Assembly: GCF_047675955.1 (NCBI RefSeq)
Contig: NC_132915.1
Span: forward strand, 51,598,026-51,662,025
Direction of reading: 5' to 3'
Source: Chlorocebus sabaeus
Taxonomy: Eukaryota > Chordata > Mammalia > Primates > Cercopithecidae
Length of the DNA stretch: 64,000 nucleotides
The position numbers and the translations under genes were made by a program. This document shows positions 11,871 to 22,420 of this stretch, piece by piece. The stretch's first letter is position 1. Each line of letters starts with the position of its first letter. The notes beneath the pieces are model-generated. The model had not been told where the DNA came from and did not search any database. It saw only the letters and a program-made list of their open reading frames with translations.

Positions 11871-12959
11871 TCCATGTGTATTTCCTTGCCATAGGGAAAT
11901 ACTAAAGAAGATCAGCTCATTGGGTATCCAGAAATAGAAACGGCTTGATCTTTGCGAGGTACTAAGGCAAGAGCTGTCTTTAAAGAATTAGACCAATATA
12001 AGCAGGAGTCCCTGGGACAATTGGGAAGTTGTTTTCACAGCTTTGTTTACTTACCAACTGACCAAACATGAAAGATAAAACCCAATATGTGCCAAGGGCT
12101 CCCCTTTTTACACTCCCTTTGGCATATTCCACATTTCTAAATTATTCATTTGAGAAGAACACTTTGCACTTTTTATTAAACACATGATCGGACTGGATTT
12201 CTCTGCAGTAGGAGACTTAATTTGCCAGTGAAGTATGGCTTCAGGTTGACCATCTGGGAAAATAAACTCCTCAACAGCCATGTAATTTGTCTTTTGTCTG
12301 GTTTCAGGCAGTGGATTTTTGGAGATTAGTATTGAGCAAACAGCAAGCAGGCGCTTTCCTGCCTCCTTGGAGCCCTCTTTCCTTCTCTTAGGGTATCTTG
12401 CTAAGTTACAAGTTAACAAATGGTTCTTACTCCTGTAATGCCTTTGTCAACACTTTGTATATATGAACCTAATTTTTAATAAAACAAAACAGCTTTCCTT
12501 TTCTACTCAGGGAGGCAATGCCATATGGACCAAAGCCTGAGGTCAGAAAAAGCATATTGCCTGGAAGGCAGGCGGATGCACCAGCTGTGCTTCTGCACCA
12601 GAGGGTGAGGGGGTGGAAGGAGGAGACCTTTCTCGTTCAGCTCATAATGCTTTCCTCCCCCACCTCCTCAACCCACCAAGTTACTAGCCTGGTTGTTTGA
12701 GAAATGTCACAGGAGACAATTCCCATGTTTTCCTAAATCTAATTGTAAGTTTTCCCCAAAGTCTAAATACCAGGTTTCCTTTGTTACATCTCAGCATGTA
12801 AGAAATACAGCTTGACAAGCCAACATCAAAACCCCATGTGCTCAGATAAACACCACAGTTCCTGATAATTTGCATTTGTTACGGGTCCAAGTATAGCTGT
12901 GGAATCATTCTGCCCTTTCTTTGATAAGAAAGCAACTAGAGGGCCATTCTAGTTGTGAT
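11871..12959. other. Single-copy sequence; 103-codon minus frame of unknown meaning
   Basis: No repeat recognised. A minus-strand frame at 12108-12419 (103 codons) lies in non-repetitive DNA, but it has no domain I recognise, no supporting splice or promoter context, and a length compatible with chance. I do not call it a gene. Confidence 0.45.
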
Positions 12960-13210
12960 TAAAACATGGGCAAAGGGGTCATATAGACCTAGGTTCCTGG
13001 CCTGGTTCTTCTACTTATTAGCTAAGTTGTCTTGGCTGAATTACCTTACCATAAGTCTCAGTTTTTTACATTTGTATGATGAAGATAATATAGCTAATAA
13101 TCATGCATTCATTTCTAAAGGTTTATGATAATTACATGAGATTATGTAGGCATGGAAAAGTGCTAACATAAGTCAGTTAGCATTGGCAAAAGTACTCAAT
13201 TAATTTTTAA
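12960..13210 (+). mobile_element. MIR SINE
   Basis: Contains 'cctaggttcctggcctggtt', 'cttattagctaagttgtctt', 'gaattaccttaccataagtc' and 'ggaaaagtgctaacataagt'. It is followed closely by an oppositely oriented MIR. Confidence 0.88.
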
Positions 13211-13234
13211 AATAAAATTAAGCAGGCCAAATTT

Positions 13235-13470
13235 ACATTTGTTAGGTTTATACCACATACTACCATACTCTGTGCTAGGTTTTTAATCTGATAATTACAC
13301 CTACTTCTTAAAGTTGTATTCTGTGCCAGGAACTAGGCCAAGGACTTCATAGTTACTAATTCTATGATATAAGAATTATTGAAACTCAGAGAGGTTAACT
13401 AGTATTCCCAAATTCACTTGTGGAGCCAGGATTAAACCTGGATGTTCAGACTTTGTTTTTAGCAAATTGG
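13235..13470 (-). mobile_element. MIR SINE, antisense
   Basis: Reverse MIR: 'tctgtgccaggaactaggc', 'attgaaactcagagaggtta', 'acttgtggagccaggattaa', 'cctggatgttcagactttg'. The part 13235-13310 is poorly conserved. Confidence 0.8.
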
Positions 13471-13709
13471 TAAACTCCTGACTATAGGAAAAAATATAAA
13501 ACTGCACTCAATTGCATTACTATTTCAACAGTGATAGCAATTTCACACTATTTCTTACAGTCTTCATAGAACAAGAGCCACAGATAATTTAACGAATGCC
13601 ATTCCTTTTTTTCACTTAATATGTGTGCTGAGCATCTTTATCCAAGTCTAGTTCCAAAGAAACCAGTTTCCTTCAGCTATTCCACCAAAGAGATTTGCTA
13701 TCAAAGTCA

Positions 13710-14115
13710 AAAGCTGTTCTGTTCTACAATTCTGTATTCGAACCACAAACTAGTGGCTTAAATGCAGAAATTTATTGCCTTAGAGTTCCAGGCCACAAAT
13801 CTGAAATCAAGGTGTTAGCAGGGCTGGCTCTTTCTGAGGGCTTCAAGGGAAGGATCTGTTCCACACCAATCTCTTTGGCTTGTAGATGTCCATCTCCTCC
13901 GGCTGTCTCTTCACATTGTTTTCCATTTTGCATATCCCTGTGTCCAAATTTTCTGTTTTTATAAGAACACTAGTCATATTGGATATGGAACACACTCTAA
14001 TTATCATACTTTAACCTGATTACCTCTGTAAAAATGCTATCCTCCAAATAAAGTAACATCCTAAGCTACTAGCACTTCATATGAATTTGTTGGGGACACA
14101 ATTCAATTTATAACA
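13710..14115 (-). mobile_element. MLT1-type MaLR LTR (ERVL-MaLR), antisense
   Basis: Blocks of an old MaLR LTR in reverse: 'gtggcttaaatgcagaaatt', 'gaaatcaaggtgttagcagg', 'ggcttgtagatgtccatct', 'ttataagaacactagtcata', 'acctgattacctctgtaaaa' and the terminus 'gggacacaattcaatttata'. These LTRs come from long-dead retrovirus-like elements; no internal region is present. The right end is clear, the left end is diverged. No convincing target duplication seen. Confidence 0.85.
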
Positions 14116-14500
14116 GACTTATTAGTGGGACTATGCCTTGTTTTTTGAAAAGTTTAATGTATGAGTTGAACTAGACTGAAGAACACAATAAGTCTCAATA
14201 TTTAACCTAAAGGCCATTTCTTTATTGCGTTCACTCTCTTACTTCTTTGTCATCTTCCATCCCACCAAACCCACCAAACTTTAGTTCTTTCTATGCAAAT
14301 TATCTTTGCTTAGGCACTTTCCCTTTCCTCTTCTAACTCCTTAGAGAAGGCCCTTGTTATACTGTAGTGGAAAATGTTGCTTGCTTACACTAAAGCTGTT
14401 CTCCCCAAAAGGTTCTTCCTTGTTTTGACAATTTGCTTCCAAAATGCCAGATGAAGCCTTCCCTTTATTTCATAGTCTTTTTTTTTTTAATATCTAGAAA
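14116..14500. other. Unresolved sequence, possibly L2-like
   Basis: Pyrimidine-rich; a short segment near 14310-14350 resembles L2 3' sequence but I cannot support a call. Confidence 0.4.
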
Positions 14501-14690
14501 TGAGATTTCTCCATGTTAGAACTGTTGACATTTTGGGCCAGATAATTCTTTGTTGTGGAAAACTGCCCTGTGCATTTTAGTATGTTTTAGCAGCATCCTT
14601 AGCCTCTATGTACCTACATGCCAGTAGCACTCCTTTAGTTGTGAAGAAAGTATCTCCAGACATGCTAAGTGTTCCTGGGGGGGTGGGGAT
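14501..14690. mobile_element. hAT-Charlie-type DNA transposon fragment (MER family)
   Basis: The stretch 'gttgacattttgggccagat', 'aattctttgttgtggaaaac', 'ccctgtgcattttagtatg', 'cagcatccttagcctctatg' and 'catgccagtagcactccttt' is a very common mammalian non-autonomous DNA element. I cannot fix the MER number or its formal orientation from memory. Confidence 0.75.
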
Positions 14691-14699
14691 GGCAGAATC

Positions 14700-15115
14700 A
14701 CTGCTGTTTGATAGTCGATGAGCTATAGAGTTAGAGTATGGCCACATGACATGGTCTAGGAGACTAGAAGGGATGTTAACTGAAAGGTTTCTGGAAAAAG
14801 CATACATCTTTACTGAAAAGAACCTTATGAGAGGTAAGTTCTCTTTTTATTTTTTCTAGAAGAGATTGTGTCTGCCTAGAACTACCACAGCCATTTTGCC
14901 ATCCTGAGGGGCAGACAGCTATCATACCAAGGATGGCAGACTGTGAAAATAGAAATATTTGTGTCCTTGATGACATTGTCAAGCAACTGAACTAACCCAG
15001 TAACTGTACTATATCTAGACTTCTTATTATGGGAGATGATAAATGCTGTTATTAAGCCAAAATTTAATTTGAATATTCTACTAGTTGCAGCCAAGAGCGT
15101 TCTAAATGACACATG
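14700..15115 (+). mobile_element. Ancient mammalian interspersed repeat, family unresolved
   Basis: Contains a recurring mammalian pattern: 'gagtatggccacatgacatg', 'ccacagccattttgccatcc', 'gtccttgatgacattgtcaa', 'gacttcttattatgggagat', 'tagttgcagccaagagcgtt', ending in 'ctaaatgacac'. The block order marks it as one old LTR- or transposon-derived repeat. Class not settled. Confidence 0.6.
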
Positions 15116-15494
15116 TCTTAAGAGGGTGGATGCAACAGGTTGCTGTTTAAATTTATCTACATGTTTAAGTTAAAACTGTACTTTAGCCATTTCTACACAA
15201 AGATTCAGCAAGAGGTACTATTTGTATGTATTTTCCAGAATTGGTGATGGATTTCTGCTTATCTATCCAAAATTTCTTGCTTTACCCTTTAAACAAGAGC
15301 AAACATGGTCTTGATGGTGAGCCTCAGGAGGATTACAGTCTGCCTGGTGCACTCAGCAAAGTTTAACTGCCATAAATAAAAACAAACCCCTGGAACTTAG
15401 TATTATTATGTGATATATTAATCACCGGAGGTACTCCAATTATAGACAAATCAAACTACTAAAGTGTGACTTTAACTCATTACCTTCATTTTGT
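15116..15494. other. Single-copy sequence, nothing recognised
   Basis: No gene or repeat signature seen. Confidence 0.5.
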
Positions 15495-15660
15495 AACATC
15501 TCTGCAGCATTCAACACTGTTATCATTTCCTCCCTCAGAATCTCATCCCTGAATTTCATAATCTTGTATTATTTGGGGTGTTTTCTTACATTTCTCATCA
15601 TTCTTTTCTGCCTCCTTTGTTGTCTTCCCTTCATCCTTTGGAATAAAGGGATTTAGGACA
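15495..15660 (+). mobile_element. L2 LINE fragment
   Basis: Matches the L2 ORF2 C-terminal region: 'cagcattcaacactgttatc', 'atttcctccctcagaatctc', 'tctgcctcctttgttgtctt'. Short and diverged. Confidence 0.65.
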
Positions 15661-15875
15661 AAGATGATGTGTTTTGGAGTCAGTCGTATATTATATACTA
15701 TTGTTTAATAACCTATAAAATAACCTATATTATTATATTAAAGTGCATATAATGGTCTCAATTTTGCTCCAGTCTGTAAAATGGGGAAAATCATATCAGT
15801 GTACACGTGTTTTTATGGAAAGAAAGGGTTAATATATAGTAGATTGTTGGCACTCAAGAAATATTTTTCTTTCTA
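15661..15875 (+). mobile_element. MIR SINE
   Basis: 'gttttggagtcagtcgtata', 'gctccagtctgtaaaatggg', 'gttggcactcaagaaatatt' follow MIR order. Confidence 0.75.
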
Positions 15876-16654
15876 ACATTTTCATAACTTTGGATAGTCC
15901 CCAAGTCTGTATTTTCAGCCTTCATTTTCCATAAATGTTGCTCAATAAAAATTAATAGCATCTTAAAGCTTCAGCTTCACGTTGGTATGGGTGTCAAAGA
16001 TGTCCTGTCAGTCTCTCTTTGATGTCTTCTCAATGCTCTACAAGACATCTCTATTAGATTATCTAATCATCTATGTCAAAATAAACATTGCTAAACAAAC
16101 TTACACTTATACCTAGAAACACTTTCTTTTCTAATTCCATAATTAAAAATAATGAAATTACTTGCACAGCCACATAAACTTGTGAAACGTAAGTACATAT
16201 AGCACCTTAAGCAATGCCATTCTGGTGAACCTGAGTCCGTATTTCACCCTTTATTGTGGCTGATTCAGCTCTCTGAGCCCATTTTTACATATATAAGTGT
16301 AGCTATGAGGCAGAGAAATAATATATATCAAGTGAATGACACACCTACTAGGGCTTTAATAATACCAAATAGCACTGCTTTATTGTTAACAATAAGGTTA
16401 ACAGTTTTATATAGAATAGTTTTATTTATCATCTAAAAGCTGATATAATTAAGTTATATGTAAAAAACGTCAAGGCAGGGAGGTAAATGGGGAGAGAATA
16501 AGAAACATTAATATTAAATATATGTGAAAGAATATGTGCTAGTTATTCATTATATACTTATCGTGTGCCAGGAACAATCTAAACCTTCAGGCGTAGTATA
16601 TTGAAGCCTGTGTGGGCTACTGGAAACAGTACCACAGTGGCAGAACACACCGAG
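15876..16654. other. Single-copy sequence, nothing recognised
   Basis: No gene, RNA or transposon signature. A 'cgtgtgccaggaacaatct' phrase near 16562 could be the edge of a reverse MIR. Confidence 0.5.
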
Positions 16655-16810
16655 CTGTGACACTTAATAATGATGCAACCTCAGATATATCACTTAGCCT
16701 TTATAAATCTTAGCACATTCTTCAGAAAAATTGGATAACATCACTTACTTCACTTTGTATGTTCATGATGAAAACACTGAAAGGACAAAGCATTTTGCAT
16801 GAGCAACAGA
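16655..16810 (+). mobile_element. MIR SINE fragment
   Basis: 'ctcagatatatcacttagcc', 'ttcagaaaaattggataaca' and 'gcattttgc' in the expected spacing for the MIR 3' half. Confidence 0.6.
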
Positions 16811-18615
16811 GACTCACTTTTAGCTAAATGATATCCTGGGATTCAGAGATTTCCCCAAACTATGTTGTGACAGAAAGCCCAAACACTGGCTATTGCCCAT
16901 CTCATCAATAAGATGGTCATCATTGCAAATATTAGGGCTATCCATATTAGCCCAGATGGGAGAATCTTAAAATACCAATGGAATAGTAGAAAACACTCTT
17001 CACAAAATGTTTAACACTAGGTCTAGGGGTTAGGGGTAGTGTACGAATATTCGAGATAATTCACAAATTTTCCGGGCAAAATCTTAAGTCCCCTAAAAGC
17101 TGACTATTTCTTAACAAAGTGAGCACAGTTCAACTGGAGTGCAACCCCACATGCCCCCGACCTTTGTTATCACTTACTGACATTAGCACTAATTTGGGTG
17201 ATGGAAAGCCTGATATTTCCTGCTGTAGCACTTGTCTAGAATTTTGATGTCATTTGATCCTTCCAGTCTAATAAGCTCCACTTAAGTGGGAGAACTCTTG
17301 TCCTCTGAATTTTATGTCAACTCTTCTACGTTTAGTCCAGGAATTAGAATGATTGGAGAACTACTTACCCAGTTTGAAGTTGGATGTTGCCTAGGAAGTG
17401 AGGTCACCATCCGGAGCTGAGAGTTTCAGCCTAACTACTGATTCTCCACAAACAATATCTATTAACATGTACAGGGCTTCAAGAAATTTTTAAGTTTTTA
17501 TTGACCACTCCCATACGGTGCTAGGAAGAACCTCAGAAGACCACATCTTTTGCTTGAACAAACAGGAGAATGACATGGTGTTTTTGCTGCCACAACCTGC
17601 ATTGCATTTGGAGTGAATCTTTAGAGGATTTGCCAGAAGAAAAACTTCATCCTGAGGTGCAAAAATGAGTTTCTGGAGGGAGTGAGATTTGTTTGAACCT
17701 GTATGCTGATTGATTTCTCAAATGGCATTGAAGGTGGAGGCGTTGGTGGACAGCAGGGAGTGGGCGAATAAAAAGACTGCCTTTCTTGTGCATGCGAAAG
17801 CCTGTCACTTAGGGGCATGTGCCTAATTATTTCTGTTTCACGCATGGGTGCCCTGTTGGCTAAAGGTGTTGTGAAAAGTTGCCAAGAGATAAATTCAACT
17901 GTTTATGAGAATCATTATGAGGCTCAGTGTTTATTTCCCTGGCACCCTCCAAGATCTACAACTTCGAGCTGAACAGCTGTTTTCTGGTGCTTATAAATAG
18001 GACTATTTAAATGTCTTAAGCACATTGTTTAAAAAATGCACACAAAACAGGATGCCTTTCTAGCATTGGGAAAACTATAAGAAGAAGGAAAGGAAACTTT
18101 ATCATTTGACTATTGCTAGCATTTATTGTGTGACTGGGATAGTGTTACATTCTCTCAGTGCTGGTTATAAAGATTATAATTAAGTGGGCTGTCTCTGTAG
18201 ACCAACTCAGAAGTGCTTCTCCTTCTCAGGTTTCAGCTAGTGCCTTACTTAAATAAGAGCTGGAAAAGCAAAATAAGAAGACCTTTGAAGCCAAACAATG
18301 TCTGGTCTGTTTTGGCTAACTGCGTTGTAATATAACTGACATTATAGCAGGTAGCAGGATAATTCATGTCAGAAACAGTACAATTCCATGTTTTATTTAT
18401 AACAAGGAACAAAATGTGCATTGCCATAATTCTGTGCAACCACTTCCTCACTGACTAGAGAAAGTGATGACTTGGTCAATTGTTGACCTGAAAGTAGTAT
18501 CAAAATGGCTATTGTGCAGCACCAGTTTATCAAAGGAATATTTTAAAAGCTGAGCCTTTAAATTCCAAAGGACAAGCTCAGAAGTTCCTCTTTTCCTTTA
18601 CTAAGCTCCTAGTAG
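16811..18615. other. Long single-copy block
   Basis: 1.8 kb without a recognised repeat, gene or RNA. Short frames on both strands (for example minus 17621-17845) show no domain. Confidence 0.55.
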
Positions 18616-18837
18616 TCTGTCTCATGGCTTCTAAAATGACATCCAGCTTGGTTCTCCAACACATGTGCAAATGGAAGCCAAAGCTTCATCAGGGTAGGGG
18701 TAGGGAAATTATGGCTCACCTACTAAGCATGCATCTGTATTTAGCTGAGAAGCCACTGATCTCCCATTTTCTTTGGAGAGGAGTATTTCTGTGCCTCTCT
18801 GATTACTTGGGAAGATAAGGAAAGGAAAGAAAAAAAG
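18616..18837 (+). repeat. Source copy of a local duplication, left part
   Basis: This otherwise single-copy sequence recurs at 20387-20613 in the same orientation, at about 93% identity by eye, with a 4-5-base indel near 18685. It leads into the AluJ that follows. The frame at 18624-18818 has no recognisable product. Confidence 0.93.
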
Positions 18838-19133
18838 GCTGGCTGAGCATGGTGGCTCACACCTGTAATCTCAGCACTTTGGGAGGCCTAGCTGGGCAAA
18901 TCACTTGACATCAGGAGTTTGAGACCAAACTGGGCAAAATGGTGAAACCTCTTCTCTATGAAGAAAATACAAACAATTAGCTGGGCATGGTGTCATGTGC
19001 CTATGGTCCCAGCTACTCGGGAGGCTGAAGAAGGAGGATCACATGAACTTGGGAGGTCAAGGCTGCAATGAGCCATGATCACACCACTGCACTCCAGCCT
19101 GGGTGACAGAGCAAGGCCATGCTTCAGAAAAAG
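18838..19133 (+). mobile_element. AluJ
   Basis: Full-length old Alu (ctggctgagcatggtggct ... cagcctgggtgacagagc) with AluJ-type blocks such as 'gaggtcaaggctgcaatgag'. Private changes ('gctgaagaaggaggatcaca', 'gcaaggccatgcttcagaaa') act as markers and reappear reversed at 20668-20835. Confidence 0.95.
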
Positions 19134-20386
19134 AAAGAACGAAAACAGAAGTCAGGATTGCCACATGTTTTTAGTGTGAGAAAAAGCATTGTTAGAACTT
19201 CCCTGTGAATTTGGGACTAAAAGTTTACTGACTCAGTTACCTCGCTAAAAATCTTGCTTAAACTCCTGAGGTTTGCCACAGTGCCCTTTCCTTATGAGAT
19301 GGAGAGTTTCAGCTTTGACTCATTTAGCTGGGATATAACCAACTTTATATGGCTGTCACTCTTGAAGATTCTTGATACATCCTGAGGGCATCAGATTACC
19401 TTGTGTCCAAACTGGTTTGCAGGACCTGAAGGAAGATTTTCTTAATGAAGGTAATCGTTTTGGAGGCCTCTGCAGCCAGACTCATTTCAAACCATGTCCA
19501 AGACTGCAAAATGCCAAATGTCAGACTGACGATGCATTGTGCTAAGACCTAGCTAAACTCTTTGATTCAAAAGGATGAGTTTAAAAGAAAGAAACCAAGG
19601 GAAACTGCCATTTCCTCAAATCTAATTGAAGGTTGAGAGGGATCAAGGGAAATTTCAATAGGTTGGAAGCTAGCCCCCAGGAAAACAAATGAAAAGGGCC
19701 TGGAAGAAAGAAAGGAAGCCTTGCTGATTAGCTTCCCCTGTGGAGAACGTCTCTGCCACTTGGCTTCCTTTGATGAGATTACAGACTTCTGAAACTGGTT
19801 CCCACCAGGAAGGTAGACATGTTGAAAGAACATCCTTCTAAGTAGGCAGGGAACACATTCTTTGTCCTTGGGAAAGTACACTATTTTGCTCTCTGGAATG
19901 ACTTGATCATGGTTTCAGCCCTGAGACCAGAGCTATGCTGCAGGAGATTCTGAGCCAGTCTAGTCTAAGATGAAGTTTAGGTTTATCTGGGGAAGTTGTA
20001 ATAATTTCAGATAGTCACAATTATTGCATTTTTATCGTCATAAAATTCTTCAGCACTATAGAGAGACTTTAATGATTTTCTTACATCGTTTGTTCTTGAG
20101 ATTGCTCCAGTTGTATTTCTCCATGGTTCTCCCCTCCCCCCTTGCCCACCCCTAATTGGGTGAAGGATCCAAGCTAACTTTGTATTGATTTGGATACCAT
20201 AACCTAAGTAATAATTTCTGCCACTCTTTTTTTCATATGCCCTCAACTCTAACAGCATTCATATGTACCAATTCATACTTTCATGGATGAAGATAATTAG
20301 AGTTGAAGACTTTAGTAGTCAACTTTTCAACCTAAGGAGAAAGCTCCATTCCTGACCACCAATCATTTAAATCTTCCTTAAAACCC
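19134..20386. other. Single-copy sequence between the two duplication copies
   Basis: 19141-19196 is the right part of the duplication source. The rest holds no recognised repeat or gene; a minus frame at 19567-19881 (104 codons) has no domain I know. Confidence 0.5.
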
Positions 20387-20664
20387 TCTGTCTCATGGCT
20401 TCGAAAATGATATCCAGCTTGGTTCTCCAACATGTGTGCAAATGGAAGACAAAGTTAATAATCATCAGGGTAGGCGTAGGGAAATTATGGCTCACCTACT
20501 AAGTATGCATCTGTGTTTAGGTGAGAAGCCATTGATCTCCCATTTTCTTTAGAGAGGAGTATTTCTGTGCCTCTCTGATCAGTTGGGAAGATAAGGAAAG
20601 GAAAGAAAAAAGACTGGTTGAGCATGGTGCCACATTTTTTAGTATAAGAAAAAGGATTGTTAGA
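20387..20664 (+). repeat. Derived copy of the duplication, direct part
   Basis: 20387-20629 copies 18616-18854, including the first 17 or so bases of the AluJ. It then jumps to 20630-20664, which copies 19161-19196, the sequence just beyond that Alu. The Alu body and its right edge (18855-19160) are skipped. Confidence 0.92.
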
Positions 20665-20667
20665 TGT

Positions 20668-20835
20668 CATTCTTTCTTCGTCTGAAACATGGCCTTGCTC
20701 TGTCACCCAGGCTGGAATGCAGTGGTGTGATCATGGCTCACTGCAGCCTTGACCTCCCAAGCTCATGTGATCCTCCTTCTTCAGCCTGCCGAGTAGCTGG
20801 GACCATAGACACATGACACCATGCCCAGCTAATTG
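20668..20835 (-). repeat. Derived copy of the duplication, inverted AluJ right arm
   Basis: A reverse complement of 19141-18974, base for base without net indel (the two coordinates sum to 39809 at both ends). By eye about 9 mismatches in 168. It shares the source Alu's private variants, so it is a copy of that Alu and not an independent insertion. The copy stops inside the Alu middle, with no tail and no target duplication. Confidence 0.93.
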
Positions 20836-20854
20836 CCTTTAAACTAAAGGCAAT
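20832..20854. repeat. Perfect 10-bp hairpin at the duplication breakpoint
   Basis: attgccttta (20832-20841), loop aac, taaaggcaat (20845-20854). The first four bases of the left arm belong to the inverted Alu copy, so the palindrome spans the junction. Confidence 0.9.
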
Positions 20855-20889
20855 CGTGTCAGCCTATAAATTCAGACAGTTATACAATC

Positions 20890-21154
20890 TTAATCAGTTA
20901 AAACCAGAAGTAAATGTAGAGGTCTTCTAGTATAGTCTCATTTTATAGATGTGGGAACTGAAGATAAAGGAGGTCTCTGATAAGAAAGCAGGCCATATCC
21001 TACATTTTGATATCCTCTCTAATGCAGTCTTGAACAATATATTTGTTTAATACAGCAAATATGTCTGATTATTTATTACAATTGTAAGCTCTGGAAGGCA
21101 AGGATTGTGATTTCTGTGTCTGTATTTTGCATGGTGGTTTATATATACAAGGTT
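20890..21154. other. Old repeat scraps, unresolved
   Basis: 20935-20965 ('tctcattttatagatgtggg') resembles the 'fresh tail' of reverse MIR-like elements, and 21088-21135 ('tgtaagctctggaaggcaag') resembles the L2 3' end. Both are too short to call firmly. Confidence 0.35.
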
Positions 21155-21415
21155 GTTCTAACTAAGTGCTGCCCATTAGAACTTTCTATGATGGAGTAAA
21201 TTTTTTACATTCTGAGCTGTCTATGATGTTAATCACTAGCCAAATACAATTGTTGAGCATTTGAAATGTGGCTAGTGCAAATGAGGAGTTGGATTTTTAA
21301 AGTTGTTTCATTTTATTTACCTTATCTTACTTAACTACCTTTAAATTATTTAAATAGTCATATATTGCTGGTGATTAGTATATTGAATGGTGCAACTCTC
21401 ATTCATTTCTTGATT
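21155..21415. mobile_element. hAT-type DNA transposon, non-autonomous
   Basis: 'agtgctgcccattagaactt', 'tctatgatggagtaaa', 'gagcatttgaaatgtggcta' and 'gtgcaaatgaggagttggat' form a common mammalian element whose two halves are partly complementary. The family name is not resolved. Confidence 0.7.
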
Positions 21416-21684
21416 CACATTAAATTGATAAAAATTTGAGTACATTTGTTAAATTTTAAAATATTTTTTGACTTAGTATAATAGAGGTCAACAGATGAAA
21501 GGGGCAAAGTCTCATCACCTTAATTAATAATGAGAGCACTGGTTCAAGGTCACATGGTTAATTAGGGAAAAAACTGGTGCCAAGGCCCAGGCCTGGCTAT
21601 AGTTAAGTTATATTTTTATTTGTCATAATGCTTCAGGGAAAGTGGGAGGATGAATCAGATAGTAAGTAGAAATGAAAACAAACA

Positions 21685-21780
21685 AAAAGTATATATACAT
21701 ATGTTTATGTACATACACACATATATATTCTCATTTCTACTATTCACATTCTTTCTCTCTGTCCCTCCATATATATATGA
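21685..21780. repeat. TA/TG-rich low-complexity tract
   Basis: Alternating 'tatatatacatatg', 'acatacacacatatatat' and 'ccatatatatatga' units interrupted by a CT-rich segment. Lies just upstream of an L1 3' end. Confidence 0.7.
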
Positions 21781-21812
21781 GAATTGTAGAAATTGTACAG
21801 AAGGAAGAAGAA

Positions 21813-22305
21813 AAGAAACATGGAATCATCCTAAGCGCCTATCAGTGGTAGACTGGATAAAGAAAATGTGGTACCTATACAACGTGGAATACTATGCAAC
21901 CATAAAAAGATGAGATCATGTCCTTTGCAGCTGGGGGACATTATCCTAAGCAAACAAACCCAGAAACAGAAAATCAATTACTACACGTTCTCACTTACAA
22001 GTGACAGTAAACTATGCAAATATATGGACACAAAGAAGAAAACAGCAGACACCAGGGCCTACTTGAGGGTGGCGGGTGAGAGAAGTGTGAGAATCAGGAG
22101 AAAAACCTGTCAGGTGTTATGGTTATTACCTGGGTTATGAAATAATCTGTATACCAAACTCCTCTGATATGCAGTTTACCTAAATAAACCCCTGTACATG
22201 TACTTCTGAAACTAAAATATAATAATAAACCTGCACATGTGACCCTGAAACTAAAATAAATAAACCTGTACATGTACCCCTGAAACTAAAAGTTAAAAAA
22301 AAAAA
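21813..22305 (+). mobile_element. L1 LINE 3' end (older L1PA/L1PB type), 5'-truncated
   Basis: Begins in the last codons of ORF2 (the frame at 21650-21913 ends in ...VDWIKKMWYLYNVEYYATIKR), then 3'UTR with 'ggcctacttgagggtggcgg' and 'acctgggttatgaaataatc', and a short A-tail. The very 3' end is tandemly triplicated at 22182-22292. Confidence 0.92.
22182..22292 (+). repeat. Triple tandem repeat of the L1 3' terminus
   Basis: Three head-to-tail units of 35-38 bases, each with the plan 'ataaacctg-acatgt-cctgaaactaaaat'. A normal L1 3' end has one. Confidence 0.88.
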
Positions 22306-22376
22306 TCTTTAAAAGAGAAAGAAATCATGCAAAAATAGAGAAGTTTGTCAATACCAGAGAATGAAGATGAAGAAAG

Positions 22377-22420
22377 GAAAACAAACAAACAAAAACAAAA
22401 ACAAAAAAACAAAAAAACTT
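22377..22420 (+). repeat. (CAAAA)n-type simple repeat
   Basis: A/C-rich tract of caaac and caaaaa units; may be the extended tail of the nearby L1. Confidence 0.85.

Noticed and set aside
12960..13470. Oppositely oriented MIR pair as a functional inverted repeat or tRNA genes
   Set aside because: MIRs have a tRNA-derived head, but these are decayed SINEs; the two copies are too diverged to suggest stable pairing.
17025..17045. Telomere-like 'aggggttaggggtag'
   Set aside because: Only two imperfect units; not an interstitial telomeric repeat.
20668..20835. Independent antisense Alu insertion
   Set aside because: No poly(T) head or target duplication, and it shares private variants with the Alu at 18838; better explained as a reversed copy of it.
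22182..22292. Regular repeats resembling a CRISPR array
   Set aside because: The repeats are contiguous with no spacers and are the L1 3' end; the genome is mammalian.
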